Shown piece by piece: positions 49,902 through 61,134 of a stretch of 64,000 bases of DNA (positions are counted from its first letter, which is position 1; each line of letters opens with the position of its first letter). A model generated the notes under the pieces. That model saw only the letters and a program-made list of their open reading frames with translations, searched no databases and was not told the origin of the DNA. The position numbers and the translations under genes are program-made. The DNA lies in contig QNGE01003078.1 in assembly GCA_008508345.1 (NCBI GenBank), positions 1 to 64,000 on the forward strand, read 5' to 3'. This DNA is from Paragonimus westermani. Its lineage: Eukaryota; Platyhelminthes; Trematoda; Plagiorchiida; Troglotrematidae.

Positions 49902-52900
49902 TCTTATCATTCGCGAACATGAAACATTAGATATTTTTTAACATTTGGGTAGCAACAACGGAAAAAGCTAACACTCATGGGATGTCTGTGGGCTTAGATC
50001 TTTCTCAGGTTTTAGCTTTTGAATTCAAAATGGAGTTAGATGCATTTTTACTCCATTTCCAACGTTTTTTTCTGGTTTGTGAAGGTCAGGTAGGGACCCT
50101 GGTTTTTTTGGCGTGCATCTGTGTCAGCTCCAGTCATTCAGGACGAGATTCCCATCGGTTTCTTAGGTTATCCAAATGAAGAACTGTGGTCCTTGTCACA
50201 CTATGAAGGGTTCTACCTCATGCATAATGGAGCTAGATTCACAAATATATCCACGTTTGTTTCCACAAGTGTATTTTTCTTTAATTGGTTCGTATTTACG
50301 ATGTCTATTAGGTGCACAATAACTGACGGTAAATCACATAAGTTCGCCTATTCATTATTTAGATTTCAGTACGCGCAGGTGAATGTTGAGCACGACTAAC
50401 AACGGTGCTGGAATGTAGCACTTTGAGGACAATGCGGAAATCAATTTCTTTTTGAGGTGCCTTTGTTCTGTCGTGAGTTCCTTTGGTTGGTGGTGCTCAT
50501 CAGAATGCTGGCTTCAAGTTAATTAGAGCAAATCATGTTTCTTACACATTTTAAAGCCAAGGCACAATGTCGACGCAATGGTCAACGTGACTTCCATGGG
50601 CTTACGCAGTCAACAGTTGGATAACTTCTATATCGATCTTAGTGATTTCCATACATTAGAAGATGGATAATCAGGTTCATTAATGGTCGTCGCCACGGCC
50701 CCTGATAAATACCGAATAACGTTATGCGTCAACTTCATCGGTGCAGAAGGGAGACATACAATATTCCGTTCACTCCTATTAGCCACAAACGTACAACTTG
50801 TAGGTTATGTGTGACAGACAACTAGAAATAGACAGGATATGGACACATGCAATCACACCATGGCAACCCGATGAGTTGCTTTAACTGAAGCTAAACTAGC
50901 CCTACGACAATCAGTTGTTAACAGGAATCCAAACAGTGAAGTATTAGATTCACACATGCGTTTCCATAATGAGCTTTCCGGTTGTTCCATCTGTTTAATT
51001 AACCACTTCAGAATATGTTCGGGAATACTTACACTAAGATTTCAGGTGTGTTTTACATACTTGTCCTCGAACCTACACTTGTATATGAAATGTGGATGTA
51101 CTGCATGAGTACCAATAGTTTGTGTTTGTACTGCACTGGTGAAAGACATTCAAGAGGTGAATGTCGGCCGAACCACGTGGTTTTCCAGTCGATCGAACGA
51201 TGCACCGTGAGTGTTGACTGTTGGTATTGTGGTCCGGGTCAACACCTTCGATTTTGAGGCCAAAGGTTTCATTTACTCAAGTTCATTGTAATGATGATCG
51301 CTGGAGTGAGATGTCTCATACTGTACGTACAGAGCAGTTGATGGTGAAACTGTGGTTAGCATGTTTTCATGAGTACCCGGCATTAGGTTTCCAGAAGAAC
51401 TGGTTTTAATTCATTTTACTCTCTATAATCCTGTTAGCTTACGCGTTATGGGAATGGTGGTCATGTATAGGCTGAATCAATCGTCTTAAAATCTACTCCA
51501 CATAATTTCGTTGTTTCCATTTACAAGGACAATCCACTGTTTCGGATTTTGCCATTGATAGTGAACTTCGAAGAAGACTGTGAACGAGGAACCATTGAAA
51601 CAAAGAAGGAAACTAACTCGCGAACGACATTTGTGGGTTTCATGTGCAACCTATGAGCTCAGCTAAGTTTAGTTCAGACCACTTAGTCACAGCCGTAGAA
51701 TTGAATGTCGCATCCACCGGTGGGCGATCAGAATGCACCACAAGCTCATTTTGGGAGCAAACCATCGTGAAAAATGGATTTTGCATGACAACAGAAAAAA
51801 GTTGAACCTACTACTAGGTATGCACCAAATTCATCATCGTATGCAGAAAGACATCATCATTGCGCAGTGATCAGCCTAAAATATTGGCCATTATCATTTT
51901 TTGGGGGAAAAAGATTTAACTATTACGAAGGATACGAGTTGTCGTGAAACGGGCGCTAGTCAACAGAACATGACACCAGAATCACTAATTTTGGTTGAAA
52001 GTTATGTGCAAACTTCTGTTGCACGAAAATGTTCGACCACATGTATCGTGTGTCCCAAATTTAGACGAATTCGTTTATAACGTATTTTTATATCCGCGTT
52101 ATTTGGCAAACTTTTAACTAGTGGATTAACTGCTTTTTGCTAACTGGAACTACTTCTGTTGTGTAAAAGGGTTACTTAACCACCTACCATTAATTGAGGA
52201 AACTTATGAATTTTTTACTGTTTAAAATAAAACTATTATTACAAGACTGACGTAACAAGATCGAATTTCGGGTCGAGGACAGCTTCTGATAGGCTACCAA
52301 CTGACAAGCCTATAGGAGTACAAGGAATACGACCCAGTGTGGGTGAGGTTCAATTTATATTTCTCAAAGCCCCCACGGTCCTTCTGTAATACAAACACTG
52401 ATCAACAAGTCTAGTGACTTTTGTGGGTAAACCTTGATTTGAAATCCTACCTAAGAAATCATCGGCTGAAATTGACAAAACAGTTTGTCTGTTCTTCTCG
52501 AGTTGGTCAGGATGTCTGAGCGCTAATCATATGCGAGTGTGATAATTCAGTCTTGTTTAATATGGAGTCAACAGTGCGGCAGTCACCAAGTTTGTCTCAT
52601 GAGAACGTGGTGAGCGGTCAACTCACGATTAACGGGAACATGAACTACTGACGAGGGTTGACAGCAAAGCTCTGATCTAATGCTGGTTATCAAAAACGGC
52701 TAGCTCAGAAGTTTATTTAACTAAGAAATCTGTGACACATTAAAGGTAAAGTTCAATTAATATTAACAACTGTTCTACTTAGTCTCAGCAAAACAATTTT
52801 ATTATCCGTTAAAGTAAAACTACTGAAGATAGCGAAGCATAGTTTGGCTGAAATAAATCTGCTGAGTTGGGAAATCGTAATTTAATTTAGCATACCGAAC

Positions 52901-53180
52901 ACTTACCGTCGACACGAATTATTGAATGCCAACAACCCGACCATCGGACTGCACTCTTTCGCTTGATTTGATATGAAACAAGCAATTTAGTGGACACCTT
53001 CTTGTGAGTGTGCTTTAAAAAACCGGTGGCAGGAAACGTATGATACACTGGGATATGACAGTTGATCAGAAATTTACGTGGTCCAGTTAGTATTTTGCGT
53101 TGTGAAAGTTTTTCTCCAATTTTACACAGAATACTTCCTGGTCCGCATTCTTGTCCCCCTCGTAACCTTTCTATTTTCAG

Positions 53181-53382
53181 GTTGGTTGCAGATCCTGTGT
53201 TTCCAAACACAGTGTCGCAGTGTAACTCCTGCATGTATAGTTTTGTCAGACGTTGTAGCCAAGTCTCACACAAAATAGTAAACAGTGGAACGTCCGAGAA
53301 AGCAGGTCATATAAATGTCACTGTCAGAAACAATCACACAATGCAGATCACGCTTCAGAACGCAGATATTGCTATGGAAGAG
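53181..53382 (+). CDS. Candidate exon of an unknown gene
   Basis: Acceptor CTTTCTATTTTCAG ends at 53180. The frame (phase 2 entry) is open to a stop at 53424, with a good donor (GAAGAG, then GTACAA) at 53383. The translation has FPNTVSQCNSCMYSFVRRC, then HINVTVRNNHTMQITLQN. A CxxC pair is present but no complete zinc finger. The minus strand is also open here (52887-53273), so strand is uncertain. Confidence 0.25.
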
Positions 53383-55133
53383 GTACAAAAGGCTGCGAAA
53401 CTCCGTCTGGTTGTATCAGTCTGACCTATGATCCCTTGAAAAGTGTTCGTATCATTGTATGTAACAACTCTTGTTGAACTGGACAGGGGATCATGTAAGA
53501 CACACTAACAATAGTACTGTATGTATCGCTGAGTATGTACCAAACTGAACAAACAGACAGCTGCACAGGTAAACTGAAAAAGCCTGCTAGAGATAGCTCA
53601 TCGCCCAGAGGCTTACTGCTTCATGAAAAGCTGTACCGGTTAGGTTTGGGAAAATTACTAGTACTGTCCATTACAGATCACCTCTTTGAATAAGAAAAAG
53701 ATGGCAGTGTTTACCAAGGCAGAAATATCTTTCGCACATGATATATTGCGGCCGCAATCTGTCTGACTTAAACCGCTGTTTATGTATCCGTTTTCTGATT
53801 GTTGAAACTGGATGAAATGACATTCCCTTCCAAAATTTTTGTCTTTTGAGTTCACTGATTGCTCGTAACGCTTCTACTTATACTCCCTTTCGGTGATTTA
53901 AGTTCCAAAACCGCGTGGAACAAGCAGCTGAGTTGAGAGTAATTAATCGAGAAATAAGCTTGAGATCAAGATGACTGACATAATAGTAGGTGGTTTATCT
54001 GCCTTTAAAATAATGAAATTGGACAAACATTGACGGAGTACTGTCGGTAACGCGAAAATTAAAAACAAGTTCTGATCTCGTCGTTTTCTTTGACCTAATT
54101 ATGGGTGAATAATTCTTGGTTGGATCAGGCGTGTACCGAAGTGTTTCCAAAACCGAACTAGTTGAACCTAGCAGTTTTGTATTTGGTTTGCGTGAATGTG
54201 TTTTGGGTTGCATAGTGAGACACACATATGTACAAAGTCAGTTGCTGGAAAAGAGTGTTGGAAAGGAGACGGCACAGAACTAGAATCAGGACGTTTACAG
54301 AAAGATTACAGTCCCAGGTGACAAACACAGTGTTCCTTTGTATTACTGATCACTGCTGTCAATATGTTGAAGCCATGGTTACGTGAACATAGGACAATAG
54401 ATAATATATGTCGATTGTGCTTCGCAGTGCCGAGAATGTGTTCTGTGACTAATGTTTTCCGTGTTGTGGGGCGTTGAATTTTATCTGACCTTTCGGTCTG
54501 AGGTCTGAAAGGTCTTCTCTTGCTCTCCTGAAAAATGAACGGAATTTCAGAACGTTAGTAATGGCACAAACATATGTGGTTTCAATCTAACGAAGCATTT
54601 AAGATAGGGAGTACTTTGTCTGGAAATTGAAAATGGACCTTATAGTGGGACGTTTTCAAAACGGAAAGATCCTATGGTGAAAGGTGAGATTATTTATTGG
54701 AAGTCTCAATAAAACTCAACCAGTTTCCTGTCCTAGAATTCATAATCCGTCTCTGTAGGCATCGTGCGATTCATATGCAAAATCGGCTCATTTCTTCAAA
54801 TGGACATTGCGATTATCCTAACCTTTCAGTGGCATAAGTTTTTCTGATATTTTCGGTTCACATACAGCATTGTCTGTTGACAAGGTTTGTGCGGTACGTA
54901 CGAATGAGTGGATTCGATAATCAGCCCAAAAACTGATGACACGTTCATGTACCATGTTCATGTACCCAGTTCGATATCATTATCTACGTCCGTGAATAGA
55001 GTTACACATTCACTATAATAGTGCCTATTCTTTTCAAGTCATGACAACTCACTGTTTCGTTGCAACTATAGCGTCTAACTGATAGCCAACTGATTCACTT
55101 ATCAGTCATTAGACTTGGTCCCTATAGGGTCTT

Positions 55134-55646
55134 ATGGGACTCTTGTCGGATAGTAAATCAATGAGTAGTTTTGAGCGCTACCAGATGAAAGATCCGCTGA
55201 AAGACTATCTTTTGACCATGATATGCGAACCGTATATTACAAAAACGGCAATTCCAACGACGCCGCTTATGTTTTCTAATGTTACACATTCTGAACGATT
55301 TACTATGTACAATTTACCGGAGAGTGTATCGCACTCTAAGGTTATCACATTGAAGAAGATGCCGATTTTCTTCAACCTTTCCCTTAAAGATGACTTAGCA
55401 GTCGGCCTTCTCAGTGGTGGGCCATACCGCCAACTGTACTTATCTGGTCCACGAATATGTGCTCATTGTCACTTGCCGTGAAAGGTAAGCGTCTATCAAC
55501 GCCTAAAACTCACTAGATCGTCTTTTCTCCTGGTGTTTTACAGCGGAGGAACATTTTGGCGAACCAATAAGACCACATCACCCAAAGTGGCTCTGGAGCT
55601 AAATCAACAAATCGATAACAATCACAGCTGTCAAACATCTGGATGA
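55134..55646 (+). other. Open frame and possible two-exon ORF, unassigned
   Basis: An ATG-started frame runs 55134-55481 (115 codons; SSFERYQMKDPLKDYLL, LPESVSHSKVITLKKM). Overlapping it in another frame, 55399-55484 ends at a strong donor (AAAG, GTAAGC) and a TTTTACAG acceptor at 55543 continues in phase (GGTFWRTNKTTSPKVALELN) to TGA at 55644. That would be a 59-nt intron. No family recognised; strand and reality uncertain. Confidence 0.25.
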
Positions 55647-56567
55647 AACAGCCTACATCGTGATCTCTTGTCTGTTGGTCCATGACCTCAGACACCAGAA
55701 ATTTCTACCACCCCGAAAACTGATGCTGTTGCGACCAGGCAACATCATCGTTTGCCCTGATATTGCCAGCACTTTATGTAAGCCTCTAAACCACTGTCAC
55801 CCTCACTCCCACATCCAAACGCCCTCACATCAAACAGATTGATCAAAGGCGTACACACCATCGGAACCACCCTATCAGTGATTTCCTGTTGACCATTGGC
55901 AATTTACATATTTCTCGTTTTTCTCAATATCTTTTGGAAATGTGGTGACCTGATGGTGGAGTTCTTCAGAATATACGTTTGTCACCTCAGTCATTCATTG
56001 ACAGGGGTTTGTAAAAGCCTACAGTCTCAGTCAACTCCCCATCCTCACCGAACTGGTTCTCAAATGTTCATTACGGTAGTGATATAGGCTACTTACTACA
56101 CTTAAGCGTTCTTGTTCAGCATATTATGGTCGTCCATTTTTGCCATAGTAATGCGGTTTCCCAGATATTTCTTGCCTAATAAAACATGAACTGAACTTGT
56201 GTTCGTCATAGAATTCAGATCAGAGTCCTGTTAAACAGCCTGTCGGTTGCGTTCCTAAACCATACGCTTGTGAGTCCAAATTGCTAGTGGAAGGACGCTA
56301 ACGGGGAACTGGATTGTTGTTACAGTATTAAAGCCCTATTTTCAACATATCTCTAACAAATTAATGAAAGCAAGCGTGAATCAGACGTCATGATCGAATG
56401 TACATTGACACTGTATAACTATGAACCGTCTGCAAACAAAAACGGGTGGGGAACATTTGGAACACATTTTAATGTTACATTCAATGGTATTGTTAACAAA
56501 AGTAAATGGCATGTTATTTGACCTCAAACAGTAAAACTGTTTGTAGCTGAGTAACCTTTGGACTGAC

Positions 56568-56716
56568 CTAGAAATGGTCATTTTCAAGTCAGTGCCAGAG
56601 GAACGAATTTTCTCCGTGGCCTCTTCGTGACTCAAGTTCCGTGTGTTTTGACCGTTTATTGCCAAAATCGCATCTCCTCGATGAAGTACACCTTCCGATG
56701 CACTACCTGATTCAGT
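56568..56716 (-). CDS. PDZ-domain exon (ALP/Enigma/ZASP PDZ-LIM type)
   Basis: Minus-strand exon of 149 bases with acceptor CTCCTTTATGTCAG (phase 0) and donor GTCAGT after ISR (phase 2). It encodes the second half of a PDZ domain: SGSASEGVLHRGDAILAING (strands C-D with the GD.I..I.G core), QNTRNLSHEEATEKIRSSG (helix B; the His is the usual ligand-contact position) and TDLKMTISR (last strand). NT..L(S/T)H.EA...I is the pattern of PDZ-LIM proteins, which bind alpha-actinin at Z-discs or dense bodies; assignment to that subfamily is inference. The first half (GF.LQGG) must be in an upstream exon at higher coordinates; I do not find it before the window end. LIM domains were also not found. Confidence 0.75.
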
Positions 56717-56763
56717 CTGACATAAAGGAGAACATGAAAAAATACACCACCAAGAACTTATTA

Positions 56764-56779
56764 TTATATATATATATAT
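56764..56779. repeat. (TA)n microsatellite
   Basis: About eight TA units, in the intron before the PDZ exon. Confidence 0.9.
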
Positions 56780-59700
56780 GGTGAATAAACTGGAAAGAGA
56801 CAAGCAACCATAACAACTAATGATCGCCTCACTGTACAAATGTATCTTGTCCTTGTGCTGGATTCCAAAAACTGTTATTTATACACAATGCGTTCACGGT
56901 TGAAAATCCTTCGAAGTAGCTCACCGTTTCGGTCTTCTCCAACCGTACACCTACTTAAAACTGGATGTACTGTATAACCTTCAAAACATATTCAATGCGA
57001 TTGCCAAACTTATGATGTCTGTCTAATAAGCGGTACTTGTACGAAAAATTACGGGATATTCTGATTTCTGTTTCTTCTCAACCGTAGGCTTCAACAAATA
57101 CTTCGGAAGAGCTGGTATTTACAGTTTGAGAATGTTGATGGACATCGTATATCAAAAGATCAAAGAAGTCAGTTTTGAATAAGTGGTCCATTAAGGTTAA
57201 GTTCCATCGACTTAAAATGCACCTGAGAAGTCCTGTGCGTGGGGTTATCGTTTAGATTAAATAGAGCTAACCTGTTCATTCTCATTCCCGAATGTTTAGA
57301 CGGCCTGCACTTTATTCACACAAGGTTACGGTTGAACGTCTGGATGTGCTCATTCGATCATGCTTATCATGAGGTTACGGACGCGGTGGTCAACACGTTG
57401 GTCTCAAAGAAGGCCGAATTGAATATTCGGGTCTGGAGGAGGATAGACATTCCTGATGAGCTCTAATGAGGACGAAGCCCGAGTCCAGTAGTTTCGTTTG
57501 AAGTGGACTAGTCGGAGGGTGTACCTCAGTGCGAAGGCTGCAACGAACGTGGGTGGTGTTCGTTTTGAAATAAAATGCACCTCTTAGAGGCAATGCTGTG
57601 CGTCCTTAGAGCTGATTAGAGTCCGCAAGGCAAAATCAACGGGTTGTTGAATTGGCTATCAAGTTAATCGATACGGCGTAAAGTTTACTTTCGTCTTAGA
57701 TACCTGTCTCATTGTTAGAACAAAATCGGACACGGAAGCCACAGAGTATTTTTTTTCTCTCTAGCTTTCTGTGCGTAGGCTTCCTACCAGTATGGCTTTG
57801 ATGAACCGATAATCGCGTCCAACAGGACATGTCTAGCACATCAGTTATGTGGCCTGATCACCCTTATAACAAATAGCGGGTTGTGTGTCTTTCCCGATTT
57901 GGGTTGTACACACCATTCAAATCGATATTTGGTGAACAGACCAGATGTACCACAAGATAACGTGCTTAGCCACATATATACAAGCAACACGCATCAGTCA
58001 CATAACCACTTCGGTCGAAGAATGTAAATTGTGCAATTTTGGAACAGCTGCAAAAACATGTGTATAGTGGACAACTGGAAAAATTCTGACTGAATAACCT
58101 AGGAGTAGAGCTTGCTTTGAGTCGTTTTGAACCAGCTGGCATGTTTAATCTAACAAGATGTTTAGTCGCAGCGAAGTGCAATAAGGCTAATTTGTCATTG
58201 AAACCAGCAGTTCATCAGAAGAACATGGAATCTCGAGAATAAATGTAGATTCTTATCATTAATATACGTTTAGTCACCGAAATGAAGTTACTGGCAAACT
58301 GACCCACACGTGTCAAGGAAGTAGAACTGGTCTGTGTGGTCAAAAGTCTGTATGCAACTCCTGTTGTCCTAACTTGGTCGACTATGCAGGGTAACGTAAC
58401 CAAATTGTTCCGGATTAATTTTGAAATTAATGTTAGTTAACCAGAACTCACGGTTATCTTAACTATTGGTGAATTTTGACGTAGCTTAATCAGGGTTGAC
58501 CGCCCACTTCGAGCCCCTCAATGTGGTTGTATCCTTTGGACTTGCAAGGCTACATTTGTGTGGCAACGATGGTGAACTGCCGTTCAGCCGGTTAACAAAA
58601 TGTACGCTGACAGCATTTACGCGTTTGCGAGTCGAATTCACTTTAGCATATCACTGTTACATCCACGATGCAAATATCCAACCATGCATAGCCATTCAAT
58701 AAAATGAAGACTAACGTACACGTGTATATGAATACAGAATAAGAACAAAACACGTGGGAAAAAAACTGAAAAGTAAATAGAACGCTTCAAGCTATGCGAT
58801 TAATCACAGATTTTAGATTCGTTACCAATTACCTGTTCAATGAAAATAGGATTGAGAGAACTGAAGCCGTTGCGTGGACATCGGCATTATCAATGTCTTA
58901 ATCACCTGGCGAATATGTTAGAAGAAAACATGCTGCGTGTGTAGTGATTGTGTATGTGTGTCAGATAGTTTGTAATGGGTAAGTGGTCACAGTCTGGTTA
59001 AAATAAAGTACACAAACGAGGTCAGATAAGGAGATATCAGGCCGTTCAGTCAAGTTCTTACTAGAGCAGCATACAAACGTGATGCATTCAGCAAGAAGAC
59101 TGATCAACACGACAGGAATATAATAAAACTAATGAAGAAGAATGCATCAATGAAGGTAACGCTTAATTATTGATAATTAGAGGTTCGGGATAGATGTTAG
59201 TAGTCACCCAGAGACAGTGAAAGAGTTTCGTTATTCCAAACTGATCAAGACAGTACACAAGTGTAATGCCAAGGTATTTGATTACACAGCAAATGTTCTT
59301 TTGTGATTAGAGAAATATTGATGAACTACACCAACGACAGACTGCATTGGTGATGGAATTTGGTTAAATTCTGTTATTCTGAAAAATACAGCACCGAGCC
59401 CACTAGACCACTAATAGCATGCTAAACTAGACCAGTGTACTCTTTATTTGAATCTACATGATTCGGAACAGTGCTGCTGATCTAATTGAGAAGGAGCGTT
59501 TCCTTACACACATAAGGAACTTGTATGACAGTCTGGACAAAACGTGTTTTTTGAAGGTAAGGTAGACATATGGCCGATTCCTGAAACAAACACTATTAGA
59601 TTTTAGGTAATTGGGATTGAGGTCGTTAGGTTACAGAGTATTAGAAAAAGCGTCTCGATTCAGCATGCTACAGGCGATGCTAAAACCGAAAATATAGCAA

Positions 59701-60220
59701 CCAACTCTCCTGCGTCGTTTGTCAAGCAAAGGGGGAGTAGGTCGAACCAAGGAAGCACGGCGAGCATGGGGGAGACCGGTTTATCTCAGAAACAAATTGT
59801 ATCTATTCTTCAACATTCTTGAAATCATTCAAGAAGAATATTTTTCCAAAACCTTTCAGGATTGTCCGCCAGAAGATAAGGTAGCGAGATTTCAGCAGTA
59901 AAATTTGCAGTGTGCACGAAATTTTGGAAACAACATGGGCTGGTGACAAATCTAACAGAAATGCTCATAATTGGAGAGGGGCTGATAAAAAAATTCATCA
60001 GGTATATTCTGAGCATAATAGTAAGATCTGAATTCGTACTGTCAGATTTTATCGTGAACTGGTAATCAGGTATGTCTTCCACATGGAAGTTTTGGGCTTT
60101 TTACTCAATGTTATCCTGCAGCTTGTGTATATGTGTCAGAGAGAACTAATATCCATATATATCCAGTGCTTTCTAAATGTACCATGGTACCGTGCTAACA
60201 CCCAGAAACAAACCATTGTA
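56780..60220. other. Stretch without a supported gene
   Basis: Apart from the hammerhead-like core at 57453 I find only short open frames (such as 58496-58702 + and 59825-60082 -) with no domain and weak splice context. Confidence 0.5.
57453..57485 (+). ncRNA. Hammerhead-like core, probably decayed
   Basis: CUGAUGA (57453-57459), hairpin GCUCU-AAUG-AGGAC with one C-A mismatch, then GAAG in place of GAAA, a C-CCGA-G mini stem III and the triplet GUC (57483-57485). Spacing is that of a minimal type I hammerhead. The sequences that should form stem I are not complementary and one core base is wrong, so activity is unlikely. The surrounding 57.2-57.6 kb may be a repeat, since open frames exist on both strands. 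Confidence 0.35.
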
Positions 60221-60677
60221 TAATGCACTCGTAAGAACTATTTTTACTTGGTCGGCAAAATTGGTTTTATTTACTGTCGTACATTCGCTGACACCAAATA
60301 TTTCCTGTGGTGAAAATCTACTTGACTCACTGCTTTCCCAAACTCCAACACAATTGAAGATCTAACCAACAACCAATTCAAACGTCCCGTTCAACATAAT
60401 GCATCAGAATTGGACGAACAGTCTCAGTGTCATGACTTCCGTTGTTCGCTAAGTTCTTTGTTCCGTATTGCATCAATCACCCTAAGATTTGTGACTTTGC
60501 ATTTGTCAGTATGATCAGCCAATGGTAGATTGTGATTTATTTAATAGTTTTACATCCATGAATTTGGCTTCTTGTCTCATGAGGGAGAACTGTTTACTGT
60601 AACCGGTGTGAGGTTTTCTCCTTGTAAATTGTGTGGGATGTTTAAAATCGGATACGATTTCTGGGTTTATTCGGAGT
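60221..60677 (+). repeat. Repeated unit copy 2 (left of single N)
   Basis: By eye identical, base for base, to 60679-61134. Its right-hand 375 bases also match 48783-49165 at about 98%. Confidence 0.9.
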
Positions 60678-60678
60678 N
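60678..60678. other. Single-N contig join between two identical 456-bp blocks
   Basis: The block left of the N ends in TTTATTCGGAGT, and the block right of it starts with TGCACTCGTAAG as at 60221. Identical blocks on both sides of one N indicate two overlapping contigs placed end to end. Confidence 0.85.
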
Positions 60679-61134
60679 TGCACTCGTAAGAACTATTTTT
60701 ACTTGGTCGGCAAAATTGGTTTTATTTACTGTCGTACATTCGCTGACACCAAATATTTCCTGTGGTGAAAATCTACTTGACTCACTGCTTTCCCAAACTC
60801 CAACACAATTGAAGATCTAACCAACAACCAATTCAAACGTCCCGTTCAACATAATGCATCAGAATTGGACGAACAGTCTCAGTGTCATGACTTCCGTTGT
60901 TCGCTAAGTTCTTTGTTCCGTATTGCATCAATCACCCTAAGATTTGTGACTTTGCATTTGTCAGTATGATCAGCCAATGGTAGATTGTGATTTATTTAAT
61001 AGTTTTACATCCATGAATTTGGCTTCTTGTCTCATGAGGGAGAACTGTTTACTGTAACCGGTGTGAGGTTTTCTCCTTGTAAATTGTGTGGGATGTTTAA
61101 AATCGGATACGATTTCTGGGTTTATTCGGAGTTC
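60679..61134 (+). repeat. Repeated unit copy 3 (right of single N), probable assembly duplicate
   Basis: Duplicate of 60221-60677. It continues into unique sequence (TTCCTAACTCGGAGTATTAC), as expected if this is the true continuation of the locus. Confidence 0.85.

Larger units (their letters stand above)
49175..56567. other. Stretch with weak exon-like segments, no gene named
   Basis: Open segments behind plausible acceptors include 50121-50240 (+; IPIGFLGYPNEELWSLSHYE), 53181-53382 (+), 54085-54200 (-; TLRYTPDPTKNYSP) and 55399-55646 (+, two pieces). None matches a family I know. Further exons of the minus-strand PDZ gene should lie here, but I cannot find them. Confidence 0.4.

Noticed and set aside
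52887..53273. Minus-strand 128-codon gene
   Set aside because: The plus strand has better splice borders over the same bases and neither translation has a known domain.
48783..61134. Integrin alpha exon in the 390-bp unit (two-Cys pattern QCHDFRC...SITLRF)
   Set aside because: The resemblance is only to spacing of cysteines and a strand; no neighbouring integrin exons or transmembrane segment could be found.
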